Made by a program: the position numbers and the translations under genes
Shown: positions 33,032 to 41,140 of the stretch, one piece after another
Layout: the number at the start of each line of letters is the position of its first letter
Position numbering within the stretch: the first letter of the stretch is position 1
Notes under the pieces: model-generated
What the model was told of the DNA's origin: nothing
Database searches by the model: none
Seen by the model: only the letters and a program-made list of their open reading frames with translations
Source: Ilumatobacteraceae bacterium
GTDB taxonomy: Bacteria > Actinomycetota > Acidimicrobiia > Acidimicrobiales > Ilumatobacteraceae
Direction: 5' to 3'
Length of the DNA: 42,295 nt
Assembly (NCBI GenBank): GCA_024644465.1
Contig: JAHEKY010000018.1
Location: forward strand, 1 to 42,295

Positions 33032-34279
33032 TCATGCCAGGACGCGATCGAGCGCGTCGACCGCGCGATCGATGTCCGCTCGCGTCGTGTAGTGGACGAA
33101 CGACAGCCGGACGACACCACGCTGCGCGTCGACGCCGACGCCGTTGAGGACTCGCACGGCATAGAAGTCGCCGTAGCTCGTCTGGACGCCGTGCTCGACG
33201 AGCCGGCGCTGCACGGTCGCCGGCTCGATCGTCAACGGTGAGAACGCGATCGTCGGGCATCGGTGGCCGTCGACCGCGCCGAGCGACCCGGGCCCGATCA
33301 ACCGCACATCCGACCGCGTCCGCAGGGCGTCGAGCAGCGTCGGCGTCAGCGCGTCCTCGTGCTCACGCCACATCGCACCGACCCGCTCACAGGCGACGCG
33401 CAGGCTGTCCGACGCCGCTCCGCCGTGGTGCGTGTGCGTCGCCACGACATAGTCGAGCACGGCGCCCGCACTCGCGACCTGGGCGTGGTCCGGGCCGGCC
33501 GGGTTCAGCCGCTTGTCCGGCACGGACGCGTTGAAGAAGTGCGACTGGTTCGGCAGCTCGTCGAGCAGGCCGTTGCGCACGACCATCAGACCCTGATGAA
33601 CCGAGTACGTCTTGTACAGGCTGAACAGATAGACGTCGGCATCGAGCGCCGCGACGTCCGGGAAACCGTGCGGCGCGTACGAGACGCCGTCGACGATCAC
33701 CCTCGCCCCGACCCCGTGGGCGAGGGCCGTGATCCGAGCGATGTCGTTCTCCTGGCCGACGATGTTCGAGGCGTGGGGCACCGTGACGAGCCTCGTCCGT
33801 GGCGACAGCAGCGATTCCAACCTGCCGATGTCGAGCAGCCCGGTCTCCGGATCGGTGCGCCACTCGCGCATCGTGCAGGTGTTCTGCTCGGCCATCCGCC
33901 GTACGGCGCCGGTGTTCGCCTCGTGATCCTGATTGGTCACGATCACCTCGTCGCCGGCGCCGAGCACGCCGCCGAACGCCGCAGCGAGGACGTACGTGTT
34001 CATCGACGTCGACGGTCCGAACACCACCTCGGTGGACGCGACGCCGAGCGCCTCGGCCCACCGCTCGCGACTGCGGTCCATCTGTTCGCCCGCGGATTTC
34101 GACGTCGCGTAGTCGGCGTACGGCTGCACCTTCGTGTCGGTGTAGAAACGGTGCAGGGCGTCGATCGTCTGGCGGCAGGCAAACGACCCGCCCGCGTTCT
34201 CGAAGAACGACTGGCCGACGTTGCCCGGCCGATCGAACGCGGGGAACTGGGCACGGACGAATTCGAGATCGAGGGGCAC
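33032..34279 (-). CDS. Class V aminotransferase, cysteine desulfurase-like (VC1184 type)
   Basis: A 415-residue fold-type I PLP enzyme. FVRAQFPAF and FFENAGGSF are the VC1184-family start, VVFGPSTSMNTYVLA binds the cofactor phosphate, HASNIVGQENDI and VIVDGVSYAPHG contain the PLP-ring and Asp contacts, and FSLYKTYSVHQG carries the PLP lysine. True cysteine desulfurase activity is not shown for this subgroup. GTG 34279 has TACGTT 6 nt upstream. The downstream APH gene is coupled to it, suggesting a shared pathway. Confidence 0.88.
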   Translation of the reverse strand: MPLDLEFVRAQFPAFDRPGNVGQSFFENAGGSFACRQTIDALHRFYTDTKVQPYADYATSKSAGEQMDRSRERWAEALGVASTEVVFGPSTSMNTYVLAAAFGGVLGAGDEVIVTNQDHEANTGAVRRMAEQNTCTMREWRTDPETGLLDIGRLESLLSPRTRLVTVPHASNIVGQENDIARITALAHGVGARVIVDGVSYAPHGFPDVAALDADVYLFSLYKTYSVHQGLMVVRNGLLDELPNQSHFFNASVPDKRLNPAGPDHAQVASAGAVLDYVVATHTHHGGAASDSLRVACERVGAMWREHEDALTPTLLDALRTRSDVRLIGPGSLGAVDGHRCPTIAFSPLTIEPATVQRRLVEHGVQTSYGDFYAVRVLNGVGVDAQRGVVRLSFVHYTTRADIDRAVDALDRVLA

Positions 34280-34285
34280 CGGGCC

Positions 34286-34291
34286 AACGTA
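34286..34291 (-). promoter_or_regulatory. -10 box TACGTT, leaderless class V aminotransferase gene
   Basis: On the minus strand TACGTT is followed by 6 nt (GGCCCG) and the GTG at 34279. Confidence 0.5.
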
Positions 34292-34378
34292 GCTGGCTCG
34301 CCCGTGGCGCCGCAGGTGGGCCTCGTCGCGGGGTGCGGCGGCCCCCCCGCACGCGTTCGGCACGGGCCATCGACGAAC

Positions 34379-34795
34379 ATGGAGCCGATGGCCGGCTACT
34401 CGGGAACACCGTTGGCGAAGAAGCTCGGGATCCGACCCGAGGCGAGTGTCGCGATCATCAACGAGCCGGCCGGCTTCCGGGACACCCTCGACCCGGTCCC
34501 GCCCGGTGTCGAGTTCACGTCGTCGCTGCGCCGCCGAGCGGACGTGGTCGTCCTGTTCGTGACGTCCCGAGCGGAGTTCGCGCGGCGGGTCGGGGCGGCC
34601 GGACGGACGATCTTCCCCGACGGCGGCCTCTGGATCGCCTGGCCGAAGCGGGCCTCGAAGGTACCGACCGACATGACCGAAGACGTGGTACGGGAAGTGG
34701 CGCTGCCGCTCGGTCTCGTCGACAACAAGGTGTGCGCGATCGACGACACCTGGTCGGGATTGCGCATCGTCTGGCGTCGCGAACTGCGGTCGTAG
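34379..34795 (+). CDS. DUF3052-family protein
   Basis: A 138-residue protein. MAGYSGTPLAKKLGI, then VVVLFVTSRAEF and the central GGLWIAWPKRASKVPTDMTE, are the DUF3052 pattern, which occurs in many actinobacteria and some proteobacteria. No enzymatic function is established. A second in-frame ATG at 34388 begins exactly at MAGYSG and may be the real start. It is divergent from the aminotransferase gene with 99 nt between starts, and a poly-C run (34351-34357) lies in that gap. Confidence 0.85.
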   Translation: MEPMAGYSGTPLAKKLGIRPEASVAIINEPAGFRDTLDPVPPGVEFTSSLRRRADVVVLFVTSRAEFARRVGAAGRTIFPDGGLWIAWPKRASKVPTDMTEDVVREVALPLGLVDNKVCAIDDTWSGLRIVWRRELRS

Positions 34796-34798
34796 GCT
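34793..34798 (+). promoter_or_regulatory. -10 box TAGGCT, leaderless agmatinase-family gene
   Basis: TAGGCT begins inside the DUF3052 stop codon region and is followed by 6 nt and the ATG at 34805. Confidence 0.45.
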
Positions 34799-34804
34799 GC
34801 GGCG

Positions 34805-35638
34805 ATGGTGTCCGCGCGACCCACTCGCAGCGTCGGCCCGCCGATCGCTGTGCTCGGCATCCCGTGGGATGCGAACTCGTCCCACCGGTTCGGCTGCGCC
34901 GCGGCACCCGGCGCGATCCGCGCCGCACTCCATTCCGGTTCCGGCAACGACGCGACCGAGCACGGCGTGCACGTCGTACCCGAATTGCGCGACGTCGGCG
35001 ACCTGGATCTGGCCAACGAACGGGCTTCGACGGCCGATGCCGACGCGATCACCGCCGCGCTCGACGAACAGTTGGCGACGGGCCGCCGGGTGATCTCGCT
35101 CGGCGGCGACCACGCGATCACCTACCCGATCCTGCGCGCCGTCGCCCGCCATCACAGCGACCTCACCGTCGTGCACATCGACGCCCACCCGGATCTGTAC
35201 GACGACTTCGACGACAACCCACTGAGCCACGCGTCGCCGTTCGCACGCGCCCTCGAAGACGGCTGCATGGCGCGGTTGGTCCAGCTCGGCATCCGGACCG
35301 CGACCCAGCACTCGTTCGAGCAGGCGGAACGGTTCGGCGTCGAGATGATCGGGGCACGCGACCTCGCGTCGTTCGACGCCTCGACCCTGCGCGGCCCGAT
35401 CTACCTGACCGTCGACCTCGACGGACTGGACCCCGCAGTGGCGCCGGGCGTGTCGCACCACGAGCCGGGCGGTCTCACCGTCCGCGAGGTGCTCGACGTG
35501 ATCGACACGCTCCCCGGCCCGTTCGTCGGAGCCGACATCGTCGAGTACAACCCGTCGCGCGACGTCGTCGAGATGACGGCGATGGTCGCCGCGAAGCTCC
35601 TGAAGGAGATCGCCGGACGCATGCTGTCCACCGCGTGA
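34805..35638 (+). CDS. Arginase/agmatinase-family ureohydrolase
   Basis: A 277-residue binuclear manganese hydrolase. Metal ligands appear in the standard order: His in SLGGDHAIT, the DAHPDLYDD cluster, and the DLDGLDPAVAPGV pair. Length is usual. The specificity loop is not diagnostic, so agmatinase, guanidinobutyrase, proclavaminate amidinohydrolase or arginase remain possible. A long dyad begins 4 nt after the stop. Confidence 0.92.
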   Translation: MVSARPTRSVGPPIAVLGIPWDANSSHRFGCAAAPGAIRAALHSGSGNDATEHGVHVVPELRDVGDLDLANERASTADADAITAALDEQLATGRRVISLGGDHAITYPILRAVARHHSDLTVVHIDAHPDLYDDFDDNPLSHASPFARALEDGCMARLVQLGIRTATQHSFEQAERFGVEMIGARDLASFDASTLRGPIYLTVDLDGLDPAVAPGVSHHEPGGLTVREVLDVIDTLPGPFVGADIVEYNPSRDVVEMTAMVAAKLLKEIAGRMLSTA

Positions 35639-35642
35639 GGTG

Positions 35643-35681
35643 ATCGCGTCAACGTTGTGTCTGACACATCTTTGACGCGAT
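35643..35681. promoter_or_regulatory. 39-bp dyad: operator or terminator between the ureohydrolase and nitroreductase genes
   Basis: Outer arms ATCGCGTCAA (35643-35652) and TTGACGCGAT (35672-35681) are perfect complements. Inner arms TGTGTC (35656-35661) and GACACA (35663-35668) are also perfect, and both share the centre 35662. In total 17 of 19 positions pair. The dyad starts 4 nt after the ureohydrolase stop and ends 36 nt before the next ATG. The inner TGTGTCTGACACA resembles a TetR-type operator. As RNA the dyad would make a long hairpin, but there is no T-run for a classical terminator. Confidence 0.75.
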
Positions 35682-35717
35682 GGCGGCGGGGGCGAGGCGA
35701 CACGCGAACCTGTGCAC

Positions 35718-36887
35718 ATGGACATCGATGCCGACGCGGTGGACGCCGCACTGACCACGACCCGAGCGGTCCGCCGCCGGCTCGACCTCGACCGCCCCGT
35801 CGCCGACGACGTGCTGCTCGACTGCATCGACATCGCCGAACAGGCCCCGACCGGCGGCAATCTGGGGAGCCGCCGCTGGATCGTGATCCGCGACCCCGCC
35901 AAGAAGGCCGCGCTCGCAGAGTTCTACCGGCACGGGGCAGGCAGGTGGATGACGAGTGCGGCGGAACGCCTCGCCGGGTCCGGGCATCCGATGGAACGCA
36001 ACATGGCATCGTCGGCCCATCTCGTCGAGCACCTCGCCGAGGTCCCGGCGATCGTCATCCCGACGATCCTCGGTCGGCACGACGGCAGCGGCCGCCCCGG
36101 GCTGTTCGACTCGGTGATCCAGGCCGCCTGGAGCTTCTGCATCGCGTTGCGCGCCCGCGGGCTCGGCACCGCGTGGGTCACCGCCGCCCTCGCCGACGAC
36201 CAGGCCGTCAAGGAACTCCTCGGCATCCCCGCGGACGTGACCGAGATCGTGATGTTCCCGGTCGCCTACACGATCGGTACGGACTTCGAGCGGGCGCCGC
36301 GCCATCCGGCCCGGGAGATCACCTATTTCGACGGGTTCGCTCGAACGTTCGAGTCGGGACCGAACGACCCGGTGATGCTCGCCGACGGGCCCGGCGCGGT
36401 CGCCGAGATCGACATCGACGCCCCACCGGCCGCGATCTGGCCGGTGATCACCGACATCAACATGAACGCTGCGTTCTCCGACGAGTTCCAGGGTGCCGAG
36501 TGGGTCGACGACGGCCCGCGCGGGGACCGCGGCGTCGGGGCATCGTTCGTGGGCACCAACTTCAACTCGAACTTCGGCGAGTTCAAGGTGCCGTCGTTCG
36601 TCGACGCGTACGACGAACACGTCGCCTACGGCTGGCGCACATCGGACATGGACAACCCGGGGGCGCGCTGGCGGTTCGAGCTCGAACCGCGACCTGGCGG
36701 GACCCGTCTGCGGTACACGATGAAGCTCGGCCCCGGCCCGTCGGGGCTGACGATGGCAATCGAGTCGATGCCCGACAAGGAGGCGCGGATCATCGCCCGG
36801 CGGATCACGTCGCAGCTCGCGAGCATGCAGCGCACGGTCGAGGGCGTGAAAGAGATCGTCGCGGCGCGACTCGAGCAGGGCTCGTGA
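35718..36887 (+). CDS. Nitroreductase-SRPBCC fusion protein
   Basis: A 389-residue two-domain protein. Residues 1-205 are an FMN nitroreductase (TTRAVRRRLDLDRPV, then the FMN-binding APTGGNLGSRRWIVIRDP and the GLGTAWVTAALADD helix). Residues about 222-385 are an SRPBCC/START-like ligand-binding domain (VAEIDIDAPPAAIWPVITD start, then RWRFELEPRPGGTRLRYTM). Nitroreductases normally end after the first part. The fusion suggests that the SRPBCC pocket holds a hydrophobic substrate. I chose ATG 35718 with GAACCT 6 nt upstream; a GTG at 35712 is also in frame. It overlaps the downstream LLM gene by 4 nt, and a strong dyad lies upstream. Confidence 0.86.
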   Translation: MDIDADAVDAALTTTRAVRRRLDLDRPVADDVLLDCIDIAEQAPTGGNLGSRRWIVIRDPAKKAALAEFYRHGAGRWMTSAAERLAGSGHPMERNMASSAHLVEHLAEVPAIVIPTILGRHDGSGRPGLFDSVIQAAWSFCIALRARGLGTAWVTAALADDQAVKELLGIPADVTEIVMFPVAYTIGTDFERAPRHPAREITYFDGFARTFESGPNDPVMLADGPGAVAEIDIDAPPAAIWPVITDINMNAAFSDEFQGAEWVDDGPRGDRGVGASFVGTNFNSNFGEFKVPSFVDAYDEHVAYGWRTSDMDNPGARWRFELEPRPGGTRLRYTMKLGPGPSGLTMAIESMPDKEARIIARRITSQLASMQRTVEGVKEIVAARLEQGS

Positions 36888-37921
36888 CGTTGCGGGTCGG
36901 GATCACCGCCGTACCGACGACCGCGACCGCAATCGACTACGTCGTCGAGGCCGAACGCCTGGGTGTCGACTCCGTCTGGGTGCCCGAGTTCTGGGCGTAC
37001 GACGCGCTGACACCGCTCGGTGCACTGGCGGTGAAGACCGAACGGATTCACCTCGGGACCGGCATCGTCCAACTCGGATCGCGGACACCGACGATGCTCG
37101 CGATGTCCGCGCTCAGCCTCCAATCGTTGTCGGATGGACGGTTCCGGCTCGGGATCGGTACGAGCGGCCCGCAGGTGATCGAGGGATGGCACGGGCTGCC
37201 GTTCGCGCGACCGATCGCACGTACCCGCGAGACGATCGACATCATCCGGATGGTGACGGCGGGCGAACGCGTCAGCTACCACGGCACCGAGTACCACCTG
37301 CCCCTGCCTGGCGGCGAGGGACGCGCGCTGCGCTCCGCTGCGACCCCGATGCACGTGCCGCTCTACATCGCATCGCTCGGGCCGGCGAACCTGCAATTGA
37401 CCGGTGAGCTCGCCGACGGGTGGATCGGCAACTCCTTCTTCTGCGAGACCGCCAACGTGTTCTTCGACCAGATCGCGGCGGGCGCCGAAGCGACCGGCCG
37501 CTCGCTCGCCGACATCGATCTCACCGTCGCCGCAGCGTGCGAGTTCACCGACGACGTCGACGAGGCCGGGCGCCGCCACGCGGCGGGCTACGCGTTCACG
37601 TTCGGGGCGATGGGATCCGCGACGACGAACTTCTACAACGACGCGTTCGCCCGGCAGGGCTTCGGCGATGACGTCGCCGAAGTCCAACGGCTGTGGCGCG
37701 CCGGCGACCGGGATGCGGCGCGAGCGCGCGTGCCGATCGAGATCGGACTGCGCACGAACCTGATCGGCCCACCCGACGAGGTGCGCCGCCGCGTCCGCCA
37801 GTACCGCGACTGCGGCGTCGACACGCTCCGTGTCGGGCCGGCGGGCGCGACCCCCGACGAGCAGCTCGCGACGCTCGCCGAGCTGATCGACATCGTCGAC
37901 TCCGTGAACCGCGGCGAATGA
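36884..37921 (+). CDS. LLM-class flavin-dependent oxidoreductase, probably F420-dependent
   Basis: A 345-residue TIM-barrel luciferase-like monooxygenase. VTLRVGITAVP is the first strand, AERLGVDSVWVPEFW and KTERIHLGTGIVQLGSRTP are the typical LLM segments, LSDGRFRLGIGTSGPQV the cofactor-binding region, and PLYIASLGPANLQLTGELADGW the C-terminal half. This subgroup usually uses F420 in actinobacteria; FMN is possible. GTG 36884 overlaps the nitroreductase stop (GTGA), so the two enzymes are made together and probably act on one substrate. Confidence 0.88.
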   Translation: MTLRVGITAVPTTATAIDYVVEAERLGVDSVWVPEFWAYDALTPLGALAVKTERIHLGTGIVQLGSRTPTMLAMSALSLQSLSDGRFRLGIGTSGPQVIEGWHGLPFARPIARTRETIDIIRMVTAGERVSYHGTEYHLPLPGGEGRALRSAATPMHVPLYIASLGPANLQLTGELADGWIGNSFFCETANVFFDQIAAGAEATGRSLADIDLTVAAACEFTDDVDEAGRRHAAGYAFTFGAMGSATTNFYNDAFARQGFGDDVAEVQRLWRAGDRDAARARVPIEIGLRTNLIGPPDEVRRRVRQYRDCGVDTLRVGPAGATPDEQLATLAELIDIVDSVNRGE

Positions 37922-37940
37922 CGCAGCAGGATGTGGGGAC

Positions 37941-38675
37941 ATGACGCAGAACATCTACGACAACGATGCGTTCCGGTCCGGTTACAGCCGCCTGCGCCGT
38001 TCGCGCCACGGCCTGGACGGCGCCCCGGAATGGCCGGTACTGCGGTCGATGCTGCCGCAGCTCGACGGCGCACGCGTCGCCGACCTGGGCTGCGGGTTCG
38101 GCTGGTTCTCGCAATGGGCGCACGAGCAGGGCGCCGCCTCGGTGCTCGGCATCGACGTCTCCGAGAAGATGCTCGAACGTGCCACGACGGAGACACCGAC
38201 GGGATGCGTCGAATACCGAAGGGCCGACCTCGAGCACCTCGACCTCCCGGCGCGTTCGATCGACGTCGCGTACAGCTCGCTCGCGCTGCACTACGTTGCT
38301 GCGCTGCCGGGCCTGCTCGGCACGGTGCGCGACGCGCTCGAACCGGGCGGCACGTTCGTCTTCTCCGTCGAGCATCCGATCTTCTCCGCCGGCGCACCTC
38401 ATGGCTTCACGACGACGGTCGGTGGCACAACGGTGTGGCCGGTCAGCACGTACCTCGTCGAGGGTGAACGCACGACCACGTGGTTCGTCGACGGTGTCGT
38501 CAAGCAGCACCGGACGGTTGCGACGTACGTCAACGAGTTGATCGCCGCCGACTTCCGGGTCGACCTCCTCGACGAGTGGGGTCCGACCGACGAGCAGATC
38601 GCGGCAACACCGGCGCTCGCCGAGGAGCGGCATCGGCCGGCGTTCCTCCTGATCAGGGCCTCACGACCCGCCTGA
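37941..38675 (+). CDS. Class I SAM-dependent methyltransferase
   Basis: A 244-residue methyltransferase. VADLGCGFGWFSQWA is motif I, VLGIDVSEKMLERA motif II, and YSSLALHYVAAL with LEPGGTFVFSVEHP the later motifs. The fold is of the UbiE/Methyltransf_11 type. The substrate is unknown. It starts 19 nt after the LLM gene, with a purine-rich GGATGTGGGG upstream, so it is likely part of the same operon as the nitroreductase and LLM genes. Confidence 0.88.
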   Translation: MTQNIYDNDAFRSGYSRLRRSRHGLDGAPEWPVLRSMLPQLDGARVADLGCGFGWFSQWAHEQGAASVLGIDVSEKMLERATTETPTGCVEYRRADLEHLDLPARSIDVAYSSLALHYVAALPGLLGTVRDALEPGGTFVFSVEHPIFSAGAPHGFTTTVGGTTVWPVSTYLVEGERTTTWFVDGVVKQHRTVATYVNELIAADFRVDLLDEWGPTDEQIAATPALAEERHRPAFLLIRASRPA

Positions 38676-38694
38676 CGCGCGCCCGGGAGGCAAG

Positions 38695-38700
38695 TAGCGT
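38695..38700 (+). promoter_or_regulatory. Possible -10 TAGCGT for the SpoIIE-type phosphatase
   Basis: TAGCGT lies 53 nt before the ATG at 38754, giving a leader of about 45 nt that contains the ribosome site AAGGGGG. Confidence 0.35.
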
Positions 38701-38753
38701 CGGTGATCAGGCCGGACACCGGTCGGAACGCGCAATCGGGAAGGGGGCCTCGG

Positions 38754-39515
38754 ATGAGCACGCGAGCCGAGTTGTTGGACCTGCAGCGACTGCTGCTCCC
38801 GCCGGCGTTGCCGGCGATCGGGTGCACCGAAGCCGCCGCGCACTACCGGGCCCACAACCACGAGTTCGATCTCGGTGGGGACTGGTACGACCTCGTCGAC
38901 CGGCCGGACGACCAGGTCGTCGCGATCGTCGGTGACGTCGTCGGCCACGGGGTCTCCCAGATCGGCGTGATGGGTCAACTCCGAGCCGCATCCAACGCGT
39001 TGGCGAGGACGCTGCCGCAGCCGGCGGACATCCTCGGGTCGCTCGACGCATTCGCGTCGGGCGTGCCCGGCGCCGCCTACGCGTCGGTGGCCGCGCTGAT
39101 GCTCGACGGGACGACCACCGGGCGGATCGCGTCCGCCGGCCACCCGCCGCTGTTGCACGTCACGGCACACGGCGAAGTGAGCCTGGTCGAAGCCGGCCGC
39201 GGTCCGTTGCTGTGCGTCGACGGGGCCCGCCCGGACGCGACGTTCACCTACGGCATCGACGACCTGCTGATCATGTACACCGACGGCCTCGTCGAACGGC
39301 GCGGCCGGAGCACGGACGACATCGCAGTTGCCGTCGGCCGGTTCGCGGCGACGCGCCTCGACGAACCGTGCGAGGCCATCGCTGCGGAGATCGTCGACCG
39401 GTTCGGCCACGACGGCGGCGACGACATCGTCGTGCTCGTGCTCCGGCCACGCAACCATCGGTCGCCCGAGTACCTGCTGCACCCGCAGGCGGTACCGTCG
39501 ATCCGCTTCGACTGA
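38754..39515 (+). CDS. SpoIIE/RsbU-type PP2C serine phosphatase, stand-alone
   Basis: A 253-residue PPM phosphatase. GGDWYDLV and VGDVVGHGVSQ hold the metal-binding Asp residues; YASVAALML, SAGHPPLL, MYTDGLVERRG and DDIVVLVLR complete the SpoIIE domain. There is no PAS, GAF or response-regulator domain, so signal input must come from partner proteins. Such enzymes usually dephosphorylate anti-anti-sigma factors. I chose ATG 38754 with AAGGGGG 7-8 nt upstream; GTG 38703 is open but lacks support. The stop is 7 nt from the convergent dnaB stop. Confidence 0.9.
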   Translation: MSTRAELLDLQRLLLPPALPAIGCTEAAAHYRAHNHEFDLGGDWYDLVDRPDDQVVAIVGDVVGHGVSQIGVMGQLRAASNALARTLPQPADILGSLDAFASGVPGAAYASVAALMLDGTTTGRIASAGHPPLLHVTAHGEVSLVEAGRGPLLCVDGARPDATFTYGIDDLLIMYTDGLVERRGRSTDDIAVAVGRFAATRLDEPCEAIAAEIVDRFGHDGGDDIVVLVLRPRNHRSPEYLLHPQAVPSIRFD

Positions 39516-39522
39516 GCCGCTG

Positions 39523-40908
39523 CTACATCGAACGGGCGGCGTTGTCCCAACGGGTGTACTGGCCGAGGAACACGAGGCGCTTCGTGCCGATCGGGCCGGC
39601 GCGGTGCTTCGCGACGATCACCTCGCCCGAGCCCTTGTCGGGTGACTCCTGGTTGTAGACCTCGTCGCGGTAGAGGAACATCACGACGTCGGCGTCCTGC
39701 TCGAGCGAGCCGGACTCACGCAGGTCGGCGAGCATCGGGCGCTTGTCCGACCGGGTTTCGAGGTTTCGGCTGAGCTGGCTCAGCGCGACGATCGGCACCT
39801 CGAGCTCGCGGGCGAGCACCTTCAGGTTCCTGCTGATCTCGGACACTTCGAGCTGGCGGTTCTCCGATTGGCCCGAGCCGGACATCAGCTGGAGGTAGTC
39901 GATCAGGATCAGCGACAGGCCGCCGTGCTGCGCCTTGATCCGGCGGGCCTTCGCGCGGATCTCCATGACGGTGACCTGCGGGTTGTCGTCCAGGAACAGC
40001 GGCACTTCGAGCCGGCCGACCGCGAGGCCGATCTTCGACCAGTCGCTCTCGCTCAGCTGGCCGGTGCGGAGCTTGGTCGAATCGACCTTCGCCTCGCGGG
40101 ACAGGATGCTCCGGGTCAGTTCCGCGTGGCCCATCTCGAGCGAGAACACGAGCACCGGCTTCGCGTCGTGTTTCGCGATGTGGGTCGCGAGACCGAGCCC
40201 GAAGCTGGTCTTGCCCATCGCGGGACGGGCCCCGACGATGTTCAGCGTGCTCGGCTGGAGCCCGGAGAGCAGTGCGTCCAGATCGTCGTAGCCGGTTGCC
40301 GCGCCGGTGATCGTGTCGCCGCGCTCGTAGTTCTCCTCGAGCTGATCCATCGTCTCGTTGAGGAGTTCCTGGATCTGGCGGGTCGAGTCGACGACGCGGT
40401 CCTCCGCGACTTCGAACATCTTCGACTCGGCCTGATCGACCGCCTTCGTGACGTCGTCGGGTTCGCTGAACGCGAGATCCGTGATCTCGCCGGCGGTGTG
40501 GATCAGGCGGCGGAGCAGCGCCGTGTCCATCACGATCCGGGCATAGTGCTCCGCGCCGGACACCGACGGTGTCGCGTTCTGCAGTTCGTTGAGCCGCTCG
40601 ATCCCGCCGAGTTCCTCGAGCAGGTTGTGGCGCCGCAGCTCATCGGCGACGGTGACGACGTCGACCGGCCCCGACGACGAGTAGAGCGAGCGGATCGCGT
40701 CGAAGATGTGCTGGTGAGCGGGGCTGTAGAAGTCCCGGACGCCGAGACCCGCCTCGCCGACGATGCCGATCGCGTCGCGGGACAGCAGCAGCGCACCGAG
40801 CACCGATTCCTCGGCTTGCAGGTTGTGGGGAGGGATCCGTCCCGCCCCGCCGGGACCCCGGGGGGTACCACCGCCGCCGCTGTGGCCGAATTGTGTGTCA
40901 ATTGCCAT
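39523..40908 (-). CDS. dnaB: Replicative DNA helicase DnaB
   Basis: A 461-residue hexameric helicase. The N-terminal domain (PPHNLQAEESVLGALLLSRDAI) is followed by a linker and the RecA-like domain: Walker A VGARPAMGKTS, Walker B LILIDYLQLM, and the SQLSRNLETRSDKRP and ESGSLEQDADVV segments near the end. No intein interrupts it. The N-terminus carries a Gly/Pro-rich patch (GGGGTPRGPGGAG). I chose ATG 40908, the start of MAIDTQF. It lies downstream of rplI on the same strand, with a 232-nt gap that contains DnaA-box-like sequences. Confidence 0.96.
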   Translation of the reverse strand: MAIDTQFGHSGGGGTPRGPGGAGRIPPHNLQAEESVLGALLLSRDAIGIVGEAGLGVRDFYSPAHQHIFDAIRSLYSSSGPVDVVTVADELRRHNLLEELGGIERLNELQNATPSVSGAEHYARIVMDTALLRRLIHTAGEITDLAFSEPDDVTKAVDQAESKMFEVAEDRVVDSTRQIQELLNETMDQLEENYERGDTITGAATGYDDLDALLSGLQPSTLNIVGARPAMGKTSFGLGLATHIAKHDAKPVLVFSLEMGHAELTRSILSREAKVDSTKLRTGQLSESDWSKIGLAVGRLEVPLFLDDNPQVTVMEIRAKARRIKAQHGGLSLILIDYLQLMSGSGQSENRQLEVSEISRNLKVLARELEVPIVALSQLSRNLETRSDKRPMLADLRESGSLEQDADVVMFLYRDEVYNQESPDKGSGEVIVAKHRAGPIGTKRLVFLGQYTRWDNAARSM

Positions 40909-41140
40909 GAGGAGCCCACTCTTGCAGGGAAAGCTTGGGGAACGTAAGAGGAACAACCCTGCGACTTGTCTGGGGATTCACTGTGGATAAGTCTGCCATC
41001 CTGTGAGGACCGGACCTGGGGATGGGATGTGGAAAACCCCACGGGCGCGCCTCACCCAGGGGTGGGACCGCCGTGGTGGGTCGAGGTGCCGGACCGGCGA
41101 TGTTGCGCGTCGCCGGGCGGACCGGCGAGGCGGTGCGGCG
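40909..41140 (-). promoter_or_regulatory. dnaB upstream region with two DnaA-box-like sites
   Basis: TGTGGATAA at 40982-40990 is the exact complement of the DnaA box TTATCCACA. TGTGGAAAA at 41028-41036 is the complement of TTTTCCACA, which fits the relaxed TTWTNCACA consensus. Both point the same way, 46 bp apart. A possible -10, TACGTT, lies on the minus strand at 40941-40946. The rest of the gap is GC-rich with no recognisable gene. Confidence 0.6.

Noticed and set aside
38703-38753. Longer SpoIIE phosphatase from GTG 38703
   Set aside because: The start is 2 nt after a -10-like box and lacks an SD. ATG 38754 has AAGGGGG upstream and starts the conserved region.
40909-40956. DnaB start at TTG 40956
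   Set aside because: The extra 16 residues do not resemble DnaB, and a likely -10 box overlaps them.
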